Assembly: GCA_948144175.1 (NCBI GenBank)
Contig: CANXME010002591.1
Coordinates: 864,501-928,500 of the forward strand
DNA: 64,000 nt
Source: Closterium sp. NIES-65
Taxonomy: Eukaryota > Streptophyta > Zygnematophyceae > Desmidiales > Closteriaceae
Direction of reading: 5' to 3'
In this document: positions 20,287 through 31,995 of the stretch, piece after piece
Position numbering within the stretch: the stretch's first letter is position 1
Layout of the letters: each line of letters starts with the position of its first letter
Translations under genes and position numbers: made by a program
Notes under the pieces: model-generated
Seen by the model: only the letters and a program-made list of their open reading frames with translations
Told to the model about the DNA's origin: nothing
Database searches by the model: none

Positions 20287-23094
20287 TACATATTAAACAC
20301 TCAAGAAATTAGCGCACAAGAAGCTATTTATCTTATTTTGAGTCTTCCTTACAAAAAAACTACTCGTGGTTTTGTATTTATTAATACAAATCATCCACAC
20401 AAACGATTGTTATTATTGAAGACAAAGGCAGAATTGGAAGGCTTGGATCCTCAATCGACAGACATCTTCACACCATATGCCTTATTGGATCGATATATGA
20501 ATCGACCAACAGCTATGGAGGCTATTTGTTTCGCAGATTTCTCATCTGTATATGAAGAAACAAGTGATAAAACTCGTATCGGTCCTGATATTTCTTCCAA
20601 GAGACGGTTCTATCGCAAGCGAGCAAGAAAGAAGATTATTCGATACGTCAACTACCATAGTGATATCGATAACGATAACTATATGCGTGAACAAATATTA
20701 TTGTTCGTTCCTTTTCGTCAAGAAGCTTGTGAATCTAATGACGTTGTCCGAATCTATGCGGCAAACAATGATATTATTTTTACCAAGAGGAATGAATATT
20801 CGATGAATGGAGATACGTGGATACGTGCACTGGAGAACGCTATTGGTGTGGATGACGACGTCGACGATCCCGATAACGAAACGTTACCAAATGAAGACGT
20901 TGATATCGGCGTCGAACTTGGGTTGGACAAATTTGTCCGATCTACCGATATTTTTCATTCGGTGGCTGCAAACGAAAGCGATTATCTATCGATGGAACGC
21001 ATGTTGAATGCAGAACAACGTGCAGTTGCCGATCACATCGTACATGGAGTGCGTCGTTCATTTCAATATGGACCTTTGTCCATATTCGTTAGCGGGGGTG
21101 CTGGCGTCGGAAAGTCCGTTTTGATTAGAACGGTTCACGATCGACTAATTCGAATATTTCATGCGCAGATCCATACAAATTTCAATACGATCAAAGTGTT
21201 AAAAATAGCTCCCTCAGGAGTTGCAGCCTTTCAGATTAAGGGTTATACAATTCATAATGCTTTAATGATTCCAGTCGTGCAGAATCGTCGTATAAAGAAA
21301 TTAACTTCGGACAGGTTAAATACTTTAAGATCGAGACTTGGAGACGTAAAAGTTGTTATTGTCGACGAAATATCAATGGTTGGGAAAAACACCTTCGAAT
21401 GGATAGATTTTAGGCTTCGTGAGCTTACAAATAACGCGAACGTTCCTTTCGGGGGTTTGCACATGGTCTTTGTTGGAGATTTTTTCCAACTACCTCCAGT
21501 GCGTGATATACATTGTTTCGACGATCATACAAATCAATCTTCAATATGTGATTTGAATATTTGGAGACGTGTACAACTTGTAGAACTTACGACGATCATG
21601 CGGCAACGCGAAGAGGGAAGATTTGCTGAATTGTTAAACCGTTTGCGCGAAGGGGCCCAAACTCCTATGGACATACTGTTATTACATGACCGGCAAGTTG
21701 ATATTCCTTCAGTAGAGACAAGCTTGCAACATTTATGTTGCACTAATAAAGCCATCGACTCGTTTAACCACGCTGTTTTCTCATCTTCGTTGGAAGAGAA
21801 ATACGCAGTCCCAGCGTTGGATTGTGCGTTGTTCGGGAATGACCAATCCAGGAAAGATAAACCGATTACCCCAGATGGGTTTGCGACAACTTCATCACAT
21901 GGGTTATGTTCGGTTCTTGAGCTTTTTATCAGCTCGCGTGTGCACATGGTTTGTAATGTGGATACGTCAGACGGGCTTGCTAATGGCACACCTGGCATTG
22001 TAGTTCGTTTTTCATTGAATGCACACAATACGGTGGAAGTGATATGGGTCCAATTTGATGATGAAGCTGTTGGCAGTAATATGCGTAGAAAATCTCGACC
22101 GTTGTTTTCTAAGACTCTGGGGGTAAAACCATCTTGGACGCCTATTCAACGAATAGAGAAGACATTCTCGGTAAATTCTCGCTATGACATGATTTCTCGA
22201 ATGCAGTTTCCATTACGACCAAGTAATGCGATAAGCTTTCACCGAAGCCAAGGTGCTACTTTTGAAAGTGGAGTCATACATTTTGAATCCAAAGTTTTTC
22301 CTCAAGGAGCATATGTTGCTTTGAGTCGATTTCGCAGTCCTTCTCGATTGTTCCTTCGAAGCTTTTCAGAAGCATGCATTAAAACCGATTCTCGTGTAGT
22401 AGCGGAAATGTGCCGTCTACGTAAGAGACCCCTTATTTTGGATCCAATACCGATTGGTGAGATCATTCAACAATCATCATTGATTAAGTTCGCATTTCAA
22501 AATGTAAGAAGTTTTCGAGGACATTACAGAGATGTTAATATCAACAATCTTGGTGGATTTGATTTTATGATTCTATTCGAGACACACTTGGGCGAAAATG
22601 ATCAGTTACCAAATTTGACAAACGACATATTTAATATTGTTCGTTTTGATTGCCCATCTGGGGGGATTGTTTTATATCATCATATTCCAATCAGAAACGT
22701 ACAGTATGTAGAAAATTCAAAAGTCGAATTATTAACATTTATCATCAACGTCAATGATGAAGATGTAGTTATTACGGGTTGCTATCGTAATCCAACCAAT
22801 CAACGTAATCATAACGTTCTTTTTGATATGATCACATCGATCATCGCTAAGCATACAAATCGTAACATGATTTTTTTGGGCGATTTCAATGTCGATATGA
22901 ATGCTGGTACGCATCCCAAATATCGGTGTTTTTTTGAACTCCATGGTTTTACGCAATTCATTGTTGATCCTACGACGGTGAATGCTACACTTATCGATCA
23001 TATTTGGAGCAATTGTTTCAAAACACGTCTAAAAGTATATGTTGGTGAAACATATTTTTCTGATCATTTTCCTGTGTACGCTGTTGTTGAATAA
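20287..23094 (+). CDS. Helentron polyprotein, C-terminal part (PIF1 helicase, endonuclease)
   Basis: About 935 residues continuing the Helentron frame after the copia insertion and its target duplication. The segment begins YILNTQEISAQEA, typical of the Rep-helicase junction. A PIF1-family SF1 helicase follows: Walker A GGAGVGKS near 21095, Walker B VVIVDEIS near 21353, FVGDFFQLPP near 21470, and SFHRSQGATF...YVALSRF near 22230-22330. The C-terminus (from about 22480) is an endonuclease/exonuclease/phosphatase domain (QNVRSF, FETHLG, GDFNVDM, DHIWSN, SDHFPV), as in Helentrons. The apparent ORF start at 20215 lies inside the LTR and is not real. Stop at 23092-23094. Confidence 0.9.
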   Translation, partial: YILNTQEISAQEAIYLILSLPYKKTTRGFVFINTNHPHKRLLLLKTKAELEGLDPQSTDIFTPYALLDRYMNRPTAMEAICFADFSSVYEETSDKTRIGPDISSKRRFYRKRARKKIIRYVNYHSDIDNDNYMREQILLFVPFRQEACESNDVVRIYAANNDIIFTKRNEYSMNGDTWIRALENAIGVDDDVDDPDNETLPNEDVDIGVELGLDKFVRSTDIFHSVAANESDYLSMERMLNAEQRAVADHIVHGVRRSFQYGPLSIFVSGGAGVGKSVLIRTVHDRLIRIFHAQIHTNFNTIKVLKIAPSGVAAFQIKGYTIHNALMIPVVQNRRIKKLTSDRLNTLRSRLGDVKVVIVDEISMVGKNTFEWIDFRLRELTNNANVPFGGLHMVFVGDFFQLPPVRDIHCFDDHTNQSSICDLNIWRRVQLVELTTIMRQREEGRFAELLNRLREGAQTPMDILLLHDRQVDIPSVETSLQHLCCTNKAIDSFNHAVFSSSLEEKYAVPALDCALFGNDQSRKDKPITPDGFATTSSHGLCSVLELFISSRVHMVCNVDTSDGLANGTPGIVVRFSLNAHNTVEVIWVQFDDEAVGSNMRRKSRPLFSKTLGVKPSWTPIQRIEKTFSVNSRYDMISRMQFPLRPSNAISFHRSQGATFESGVIHFESKVFPQGAYVALSRFRSPSRLFLRSFSEACIKTDSRVVAEMCRLRKRPLILDPIPIGEIIQQSSLIKFAFQNVRSFRGHYRDVNINNLGGFDFMILFETHLGENDQLPNLTNDIFNIVRFDCPSGGIVLYHHIPIRNVQYVENSKVELLTFIINVNDEDVVITGCYRNPTNQRNHNVLFDMITSIIAKHTNRNMIFLGDFNVDMNAGTHPKYRCFFELHGFTQFIVDPTTVNATLIDHIWSNCFKTRLKVYVGETYFSDHFPVYAVVE

Positions 23095-23402
23095 CATCAT
23101 GGCGATATATCATCTGTATCAGATCATACATCATATTCATCATCTTACATGTTACATGCATGCATCAATGATTGATCATCGGTTTATTCTTTCGCATCAT
23201 ACTGTACATTGTGCTCAACATTTTCAATACACGTATTGTTTTGTTATATACATGTGCTTACGACAGATCCTCTGCCATTTCCGCACGACTCAGGGGAGGT
23301 GAGTTTCTTTATACGTTATATATACTGTGTTATCATTGTGGTTATCGTGGTTTTATATCTCGTTAGTGCTATTCTCACTTGTTAAACTTGTTTCATATGC
23401 AG

Positions 23403-25465
23403 GAATCTGTAGAGGTTAAACTCAAATGGGTTGATGCTAAGGTTCAAGCAGGACGTCCCCGAGTCGATTTTCATGTGAAAGTCATGGTGATAGGCAAGAA
23501 GAATGGTTTCGGGAAGAATGTTGCGAAATTTCTACCCGGAAAGATTTACGTCGTTGATGAGGATCTCACTGTGGCAGAGGTGGTGATGTGGCCACAATCC
23601 AGGGGGCCTGGTCGATGTGATGTGGAAGCTATGAATGAATTTTTGATGAGGCTTTCCATCGGGAAAGTCTATGAAGTCCATCGCACCGTCGGTGCTTGCG
23701 CACCCCCCACTTGGTAAGTTTTGTTTGGACTTGTCTATGTGATTCTACACGTTTTAGTTTTACAATCTATGCACTGAATACGTACAAGATTCTGGTTGGA
23801 GGGCTTCGCACGCAACTCAACTGGACGCATCGGTGCTCACACCTAATCGAGGTCAGCGGGCCTCCTCGGCTGAACGTGGGAAACTTGCCCACTCCCACGC
23901 TTTTGAGCTTCTACGGGGGCGAGGATAAGTCTAGGGTAAGAATTGCGACGATGTTTGTTACATCTTTCTTCATGTGATTGTTGTATTGTAATTGTCACCT
24001 ACTTTTGTAATTTGTGATACACATTTCTGTCTTTCGTTCTATCTCAAATCATTCATGCCATACATTGTAATTAACAATCATGGTATGTCTCTCTGCATGT
24101 ATTCTATGTTTTCACTTCAGTTGTACCATTCACCTCCTTTATTTCCAGATCCCTTGCATTTCTGTCAGGCTCAAGATCTCGTCTTTCGAGTCAAACCGCG
24201 CGCTTCCAAAGTTCACAGCTGGCATCCATGACTCAACGATGAAGAGCGTTTTGATAGCGCTCGGGGATGTCGCCATCAGGTTCAACTCCAGCTGTGAGAG
24301 ATATTTTGCTGATCACCCGGATGCTAGCGATGTTCCTGCCTTCATCAGCAACGTGTATCTCAAGTCTGCTGTTTTCACGACGACTGTGCCTTCGGACATT
24401 GTCATTCTCGATCCTGTTCCACCATCCGTCACAACGGATGCACCAGTCACCGAGCTACAAGACGTCGGTCTTGTGAGCTTGTAAGTTATCTAAATTTGCG
24501 CAAGTAAGCCGTTACTAGCAAACATGATATTCAATAGCCTTTTTTTTTGTTTGAATGATCAGGATGTCCCATGTGGACACATTGGTGATGGTAACAAACG
24601 AAGAGAAGATAGCAACACTTGCAGCAGACCTCAGAGACCCAGTGCACAGTAGTCGAGTTGTCTGCGCTGCTGGAGTAGGAGATTCCATTTGTGGAATGCC
24701 TGTTTTCACCTCCGCGGCTTCGGAGGTTCACAGATGTCGCGTCCACAGAGCGACATCAGTCCGCGCGTTCGATAACGTGACAACAACTCTTGTTGTTCAC
24801 GAGAGTGGTAAGCATCATATCTAGCATTTTCATTGTGGCGCTTGCTTTATTTTCCACAAAATTTAGGTACTGTACATTGACTAAGTTCTCTTATGTTTCA
24901 TTTTCAGATTCGTTCACGACGCAGGCGAAGGGTTTGGAGATTCAGCCGGAACTTTTGGGACGACTGTTCCCAAGTTTTCAGGTTTCGGATTTCCACTCCA
25001 TGACAATGGACGAGCGGCAAAGCGTGTTGGACACGCTTCGAGGCCATTGGCATGTGAAGGTATGTGAATTTAGTTGTTAGTTTTTAACATTTACTAAGAT
25101 TTTTGTATACTTATTAAATGTGCACATCAATATGCATTTTTGGTGGTTACTGATAGCTCTCTAACTCAAATTATTCTACATGTACTGTTCATTGTTATTG
25201 AAGGTCCACTTTCGTCCTGAAGGAGCAGGCGTGAGCAAGACCATCTTGGAGATCTGGACGATCACGCAGGCGAGCGACGCTCCGACGAACTTTGACACAT
25301 CGAGCACACCGATTTCGTCAACACCCGCCAAAAAGAGACAGGATGTGAGCACCCTTCTTATTGTGGTTATTTACATGTGCTCATTGTAGTAGTAATTTGA
25401 TTGACGTATATCAATTTTTTCTTACACTTGGAAATTGCCCCCTCTTTTTTGTGCAGCGATGGTGA
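23403..25465 (+). CDS. Spliced gene, OB-fold/RPA-like protein (candidate Helentron accessory gene)
   Basis: Exons inferred from GT-AG borders and open frames: 23403-23713, about 23770-23935, 24149-24480, 24563-24807, 24908-25059, 25204-25344, then 25457-25465 ending in TGA. The first exon is uncertain; a donor GGGGAG/GTGAG near 23297 suggests one upstream. Segments look like replication protein A OB-folds: FLMRLSIGKVYEV in exon 23403-23713, and VRLKISSF...GIHDST...LIALGDVAIRF in exon 24149-24480. The similarity is weak and judged by eye. It starts about 300 bp after the Helentron stop, in the same direction; plant Helitrons are known to carry RPA-like single-strand binding genes. A host gene that happens to neighbour the element is the alternative. 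Confidence 0.45.
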
Positions 25466-27030
25466 AGCTGTGAGCGATTTGGAACAGCGGGGAAGATGCT
25501 CAGAGGAGTTTAAAGAGTTAATGGGTTAATTATTAGACATTTGAACAGACCATGAAAACGAGTACAAACTTACGCGAGAGTGAGAACAACGAGTGTGAGA
25601 CAGATGAAAGGTATTAGTATGCTAAATGTCTTTTTAAATTGTGTGGGTATGCGTTGTGTTGTGTGTGTATGCGTTTTCATTCATGTTTTCATTGCATAAA
25701 TAACACATGTCTGTGGGTTTTAAAAATTGGGATCAAACTATCATTTCCGAGAAGGTTCTTTGCGCACTCAGTGAGTGTGTCCATTCGAACTGGATATGAT
25801 AGAATTGACCCTTTTTTTAGATCACACAGATTGTGTTGTTTCATGTAACAGTTGGATGATTCAGAAACTATGCTATTGAGCTCCCCCCCATGCTAGGCAG
25901 GGGACGCGGTAGCATAGGGTCTGCGTCAATTAACTGTTACGCATTTCCATCATGCTATGCATTAATTTCACTACCGGTAGTATATGCATTATACTTATGC
26001 ATTTGCATTTACTTCACGCATAACAGCATCAGACATATGCATCACGAAATAAACAGTTACGCGTTCACAGTACATCATTTTGGCAACTCATGAAATATAG
26101 GTTCAGTCAAAACAAACTAGGAAATGAGAAGGAATGTGGTTCAGCACGTGGTAAATTAACGCGGCAAATACATAACAGTCAGTCACTTAGCTAGTACCGT
26201 TCACTATATTTTTTCCATCCTTTATTTTTTTGAAGTATGGAGGATTGAAAAAAAAAATTGTACATAACGATCGTAATAGGTTGCTTCGCAACCCAAAAAT
26301 TGTAGGTTCGGAAAACCCCAGAAGGATGTTCGTTGGGGAAATTGAGAACCAATCGCGTCTAAAACCCACTCAAAACTTTCGACCAATCAGGTGAAAGTGG
26401 TTATAGTTTTAGGGCCGACTCGGTAATTCTGGATTTGTCCTTGAAGTGTTCTGTTACCTGCTAGGCGTTCCGGATGCACTGTTCATTACCATATGCTAGG
26501 CAATGTTTCTGACGGTTCAGGCATAATGGTTACGATGGAGGCGATGGCAAGATAAGTTTGTATACGATTGCGACACGTGGTTTACTTCGAGTGCGAGCGA
26601 CTCGGATTAGAGGTACCAGATAAATGCCCTTTCCTGAATTCCCTCGTTCCACGTGTTGACGCGACACGAGTGAAGATGTACGATGTACGACAAGCCTGTA
26701 CGACAGGTATAGAACCAGCGAAGACTGGACATGCATAATTTTTATTCAGCCGACAAACGATATTCTCTGCCACGGTGTCCCAATTCTAAGTGGTCGAGAG
26801 TCAAACAGCCCGCTTCCTTATTCGTTCTTCGCAATCTCACGTACCAGCGCTTCGACTTTGATCCGCCGTGTGTCCCAGCCACCTAGTGACATGCTCTCCT
26901 GCCTTGTGTGCTTGAAAAGTTAGAGCTGGGCTAAGGTTGGATGGGTGGATTGTACGACGCGGATGCGTCTGTTGCCCCTACGAGCCACGTCAGCGCCCAC
27001 CTGGGCGTGGATCACGTACGGGCTTCTCCG
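25466..27030. other. Noncoding region, possible Helentron 3' flank
   Basis: AT-rich. Inverted-repeat pieces (CATGCTA...TAGCATA, about 25889-25918) could be a Helentron terminal hairpin, but I cannot define the end. A strong hairpin GGTTGCTTCGCAACC lies at about 26279. No gene seen. Confidence 0.35.
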
Positions 27031-27036
27031 TACCCC

Positions 27037-27069
27037 ATTGGCCCGGCTGGCAGTGTGGTCTCAACCAAT
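27037..27069 (+). promoter_or_regulatory. CCAAT-type promoter elements of the FAS1 gene
   Basis: Inverted CCAAT (ATTGG at 27037-27041) and CCAAT (27065-27069) lie about 145 and 115 bp before the ATG. A GCCACGTCAGCG (ACGT core) is near 26984. There is no clear TATA box. Placement fits a proximal promoter. Confidence 0.35.
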
Positions 27070-27183
27070 CTGTGGACTTCATATTGCATATATGATGATT
27101 GTCCCTCCCAGCAAGTCCGTCATTGTTAGTTGTTCCCTTCTTGATCACTGTTTTCGTCCCTGATCAGACATCTTCGTCTTTCT

Positions 27184-28301
27184 ATGGCGAGAATTCTGAT
27201 CCCCGCTTCAGCTTTGCTGCTTCTGGCCGTCAGCCTGACAGCGGCTCCAGTTTCGGCTCACAGCGCCAATGGTCTTGCTGAGGACGTGCTGTTCACAAGC
27301 TGGGCCGTGACGATTCACAATATCACGGGCGGATGGAAGATGCTTTCTGAAATGAAAGGCAGTGCCTTCGTTGCCACCAACGAGGCGTGGAAGGCTGCGC
27401 GTGATGCGTATATCAATTCGACCTCACCCGACCCGTCGGTCAAGGAGGCTCTGAGCACCGTCGTCGACACGAAAGCTAACGAAACCGCTCTGCTGGCCAT
27501 GTCGCAAGGCGCATGGAACGTGCTTTATCACTTGGCGCATTACCACCTGGCTATAGAGGAGGTCAACAGCACCTTTATCAAGAAAAATGTAAGTCCTCCG
27601 AGTGTCAGAGTATTATTGTTATCAAATACCAGATCGACATTGGTTTAATTCTCATGCTCCTAGCACGCCTTCTCTCACGAGCAGCAATACGACACGACGA
27701 TCGAGACGTTGACTGTCCTTGTTTAAATCATCTCTCCCACTCCACATGCAGTTGACCGCAAACACGTACTACAGGCTCACGAGCCACAAGCCAGAGCCCA
27801 TCTTCCTCTATTACAACAACGTCACCGGTGCAATCACGGTGACAGGCAAGAAACCGGCCGGCGTCAACGCGCTGGCTATTCCCTCCAGCGGCAACGCACA
27901 CACCTCTCATGCTGAGATTTTTGCCGTTGCAGCCCCCACTCCTGCACTCGTCCCTCCCGCTCCCGCACCTGCGAACGCCTATGGAAGTGACGCTGCGGTG
28001 GGCAAGGTTGTGACTGCTGACATTGTCGCTGAGCACGGATACGCCATCCACGCCGTCGACGCTTTACTTTTCCCCACCAACATGAGTGTCCTCTTCACCA
28101 ACGCTAACAAGCCAAAGTCTGGTGGGTTTCCGTGTGACGGAATGGGATGCTAGATGTATGCGTTGCAACTTCCTGCTCGTTTCTCTGTGGTCTTATATGC
28201 TTTCACTGTCTTGATCTTGTCCTTCAGGAACGAATACTCTCGTGTTCCACGGGATCTCAGCACTTTGCATGCTCGTAAGTTCGGTCGTGCTCCTGCTGTA
28301 G
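27184..28301 (+). CDS. Fasciclin-like (FAS1) secreted protein, four exons
   Basis: Exons: 27184-27588, 27664-27714 (or 27720, depending on a GTCCTT or GTTTAA donor), 27752-28121, 28228-28301; about 300 residues. The N-terminus is a signal peptide (MARILIP, a leucine core, then APVSA). FAS1 features: SAFVATNEAWKAA (the H1-like FAPTNDAF position), YHLAHYHLA, and VVTADIVAEHGYAIHAVDALLFP (H2-like). An Ala/Pro stretch (APTPALVPPAPAPA) recalls arabinogalactan-type FLAs, and there are several N-glycosylation sequons. Splicing to exon 4 replaces a polar read-through end with a hydrophobic tail ending SSVVLLL, a plausible GPI signal. Probably a cell-surface adhesion or wall protein; the only clear host gene here. 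Confidence 0.75.
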
Positions 28302-29990
28302 CATGGGTTTCGGTTCGGAATTAGATATTTGTCCTTCTCCCGCTTGGCTAGATTGATTCCAGCGAGAGGACAATGTAGTAGAGGGGCTGTCAAGAAAATT
28401 TAATATTCTCCGTACGCGTATGTTGTACCGAGCTTGACCCGATCACTTGTGTCGTCTTCGGGTGATCCCTCCAACCATGCCTAGTTATCTTTCCGATTTG
28501 TCAATGTTAGGGTTGGGAAAAACAAGAGGGTTTGGGGTTAAAATATAAATCAGCTTTCTAGGGTTCACGATTTAGAGTAACACTGTGCCCCCCGCACCTT
28601 AACTCTGCCAAATTACGTCGAGAAGTCCCTACCTGCTTGCCAAGGCCACGTTCGGTAGCCGTTCAGTCACACTGCTTACTCAAACCGGGGACGCCTACGA
28701 CATGATTCGTAACCTTGGGGTGTCCACTCACACTGAAAGGAAGTCTCGTTCTCAAACGCAAGAAATTACAGTGTGTACTTGAGAAATTACTGGTCGAAAC
28801 TTTTACTATTGTACGAAGCTGGCCAGCTCACAAGCAAAAAACAGCCCGCCAAATATAACACCGTAATGGATAAAAGAAATGCACGAACGGGCACGATCTC
28901 TCATTGTTTGAGCGAGCAGGCTGAAAAACATAATTTGACCCGATTCAAAACTAATGCAGCGTTTCCCCTTCAGCGTGCCACTCAGAGCGGGCCTGCCTGA
29001 GTGGAACTGGAAAGTAGAAATGGGGTTGACTCTCACTGGCGGTCGAGCTTGCATGAGCAAGCATTTTAGTGGTAGCGTCCTCAACTTCACTCGGACTGGG
29101 TTTTTCACGCGTTCGGTAGCCAACTTGCACTGGGCAGGTATGGTGTTCTAATAACGGTTCGGTAGGCTTTAAGGTGATCGACATTGGGCCGAGGAAGAGC
29201 ACCTGCACCAACCGCAGTGTGACTGGGGGGGCTACCGAACAGGGCCCATGCGTTGGCCTGTGCGAGTTTCGACAAGCCCAGAATGAGTTGTGCAGCATAA
29301 CCCCTTCGAAAATTCGAGCACGCAGGGGTAGGCATCAGGGAAGTCTAGCCTACGTGCTTGTAATTCGGGTTTCCAAATTGACTTCAGTCTCTGCCCATGC
29401 TCTCCCGCTGTTCCCAATCTCTTTACCAATGAGAGGAAACCCCGCAATCTGTGTATTTTTCCCGAGCGCCGCGACAAAGATCGGCGGAAGTGGAAATCGC
29501 GCAGACGACATTTCCCCTGCAGAGACAAGGTTATTGGGGGAAATAGTCCCGTGGACGAGCCTTGCGCGGCGTACGGCGGATAGGAGAGGGCGTTAGGCAC
29601 GCGCAGTAGTGCGTTGTTCCGCGCACGGCGGAACCACGCGCGTCGAGGGATCTATCGGGCGCTGTAGGCCGGGCCGGAGGGATGGTAGCGCGGGGGCGGA
29701 GGTCGAAAGGGGGAGGGCGAGGGTTGTTGCCGGCAGACGGCGATAAATCTAACCAGTCCTTACATCTGCTATCCTGAACATCCAGTCTAACCTTGATTGA
29801 ATAACTCACTCGACAGTGCAGCCGCTCCCTTCATCAAACTTCCCTTGCCCAACAGTCGCAGTGAAATTTGATTCCGACTTGCATGAAGCAAGGTGGCCAG
29901 CAGCGCCGTGCTTTCCAATTTCCGCACTAGCGCGCACCTCCCCACCATCGCAGCACGATCTCAACTTCTTGAATGCAATGTGCTGCTGCC
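28302..29990. other. Region without a recognised gene
   Basis: Mixed composition; GTTCGGTAGC recurs (near 28653, 29109 and, in part, 29158). A GC-rich stretch at 29560-29740 precedes the satellite domain. Short open frames occur on both strands, with no domain content. Confidence 0.35.
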
Positions 29991-30005
29991 GCGTAAGATC
30001 CGCCG

Positions 30006-30380
30006 GTTGCCCTCCCTTGTTCCCGTCGCCCCTTCCCGTCGCTCTCCCTTCCCGTCGCGCTCCCTTCCCGTCGCCCCGTGGGCGCCCCTCTGCCTCCCTT
30101 CCCGTCGCCTTCCCTTCCCGTCGCCTACCCTTCCCGTCGCCTGAGATTCTGTTCCGTCGCCGTCCGTTCGTCTCGTCGCCCTCCCTTCCGCTCGTCCGAT
30201 CCTCTCCCCGTCAATTCTCTCTCCGTCGCCCTCGCTTTCCCCGTCAATTCTCTCTCCGTCGCCCTTGCTTTCCCCGTCAATTCTCTCTCCGTCGCCCTTG
30301 CTTTCCCCGTCAATTATATCCCCGTTGCCCTCGCTTTCCCCGTCGCCCTCGCTTTCCCCGTCGCCCTGCCATCCACTGCT
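30006..30380. repeat. CCCTTCCCGTCGC repeats grading into 33-bp units
   Basis: Pyrimidine-rich repeats: CCCTTCCCGTCG(CC) to about 30200, then 33-bp units with CCCCGTCAATTCTCTCTCCG at 30210, 30243, 30276 and 30309. The periods divide by three, so long frames stay open without being genes. Confidence 0.75.
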
Positions 30381-30474
30381 CGTCGACCTCGCCTTCCCTC
30401 CCGCCTCCCTTCCCACCTCGCACACGTGTCACCCTACGTTTTCTCCCCCTACTCCCTCTTATCCCTCCCGCTAA

Positions 30475-30858
30475 TAATCGCCTTCCTTCCCCCCCCTTCC
30501 CTGCTTTTTCCCATCCCCTTCCCTGCTTTCCCGCATCCCGTGCCCTACTTTCCCCCCTTCCCTGCCCTGCTTCCCCCCATCCCCTTCCCTGCTTCCCCAT
30601 GTCCATTGCCTTGCTTCTTCCCATCCCCTTCCCTGCTTCCCTACATCCTCACGCCTGCTTCCCCCCATCCCCCTCCCTGCTTCCCCCCATCCCCCTCCCT
30701 GCTTCCCCCCATCCCGTGCCCTGCTTCCCCCCATCCCCTTCCCATGCTCCCCCCATCCCCTTCCCTCCGCGTCCCCCCATCCTCTTCCCTGCTTCCCCCC
30801 ATCCCTTGTACTGCTTCCCCCCATCCCCCTCCCTGCTTCCCCCCATCCCCTTCAGGAA
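30475..30858. repeat. Satellite block A (CCCTGCTTCCCCCCATCC)
   Basis: Tandem CCCTGCTTCCCCCCATCCC units of about 22 bp, almost wholly pyrimidine on the plus strand. The reverse-complement unit makes up 33060-33420. Confidence 0.8.
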
Positions 30859-30879
30859 GAAGACAGGGTTTGAAAAGTG

Positions 30880-31500
30880 AGGCACATGCGAGAGGAAGAA
30901 GAGAGGAGGGGAAACGAGAGGTGCATGCGAGAGGAAGAAGAGAGGAGGGGAAACGTCAGGCGCATGAAAGAGGAGGAAGAGAGGAGGGGAAACGTGAGGC
31001 GCAGTAAAGAGGAGGACGAGAGGACGAGTAACCGGGAGGCGCATGTGAGAGGAAAAGGAGAGGAGGGGAAACGTCAGACGCATGAGAGAGGAAGAAGAGA
31101 GAAGGGGAAATGTGAGGCGCATGCCTGAGGAAGGGGAGAGGGGGGGAAACGTCATGCGTATGAGAGAGGATGAAGAGAGGAGGGGAAACGTCAGGCGCAT
31201 GAGAGAGGAGGGAGAGAGGAGGGGAAATGTGAGGCGCATGAGAGGGGGAGAGATGTTGAGCGGAAACGTGAGGCGCGTGCGAGAGTAAGAAAAGAGGAGG
31301 GGAAAGGTGAGGCTCATGCGAGGGGAAGCAGAGAGGGGGGGGAACGCGAGGCGCACGCGAATGAAAGAAGAGAGGAGGGGAAACGTGAGGTGGATGTGAG
31401 AGGTACAAGAGAGTGGGGGAAACGTGAGGCGCAGGTGCTGAGGAAGGCGATAGGAGGGGAAACGTGAGGCGCGATAGGAAGAAGAGAAACGTGAAACGTG
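30880..31500. repeat. Satellite block B (39-bp purine unit)
   Basis: 39-bp unit GAGGAAGAAGAGAGGAGGGG plus AAACGTGAGGCGCATGCGA, strongly purine on the plus strand. The switch from block A is abrupt at about 30855-30880. The reverse-complement unit forms 33421-33700. Confidence 0.8.
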
Positions 31501-31995
31501 AATTCCCCCCTGCTTTCTTCAATTTGCCCCTTCTCTCTCCTCTTCCCCCCCTGCTCTCTTCAGTTTCCCCCCAGCACCCTTGAGATTCCCCCCTCCTCTC
31601 TTCGGTTTTCCCCGTGCTCAATTCCCCCTGCTGTCTTCAGGGTACCCCCAGCTTTCTTCATATTCCCCCTGCTTTCATCATCTCACCCCTGCTTTCTTCA
31701 TATTCCCCCTGCTTTCGTCAGTTTCCCCTCTGCTTTCTTCATCTCCCCCCTGCTTCCTTCAGTTTCCCCCCTGTTTTCTTCATCTCATCCCTGCTTTCTT
31801 CATCTCACCCCTGCTTTCTTCATCTCACCCCTGCTTTCTTCATCTCCCCCCTGCTTTCCTCATCTCACCCCTGCTTTCTTCAGTTTCCCCCCATATGTCT
31901 TCATCTCCCCTCTGCTTTCTTCATCTTCCCCCCTGCTTTCTTCATCTCCCCCCTGCTTTCTTCAGTTTCCCCCCATATTTCTTCATCTCCCCTCT
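31500..31995. repeat. Satellite block C (20-bp pyrimidine unit)
   Basis: CATCTCACCCCTGCTTTCTT repeated with a 20-bp period, plus variants with CAGTTTCCCC. Pyrimidine on the plus strand, another abrupt switch from block B. Confidence 0.8.

Noticed and set aside
29816-31007. Long ORFs (up to 354 residues) in the satellite domain
   Set aside because: Low-complexity Pro/Ser/Phe products of tandem repeats whose period is divisible by three; all frames and both strands are open.
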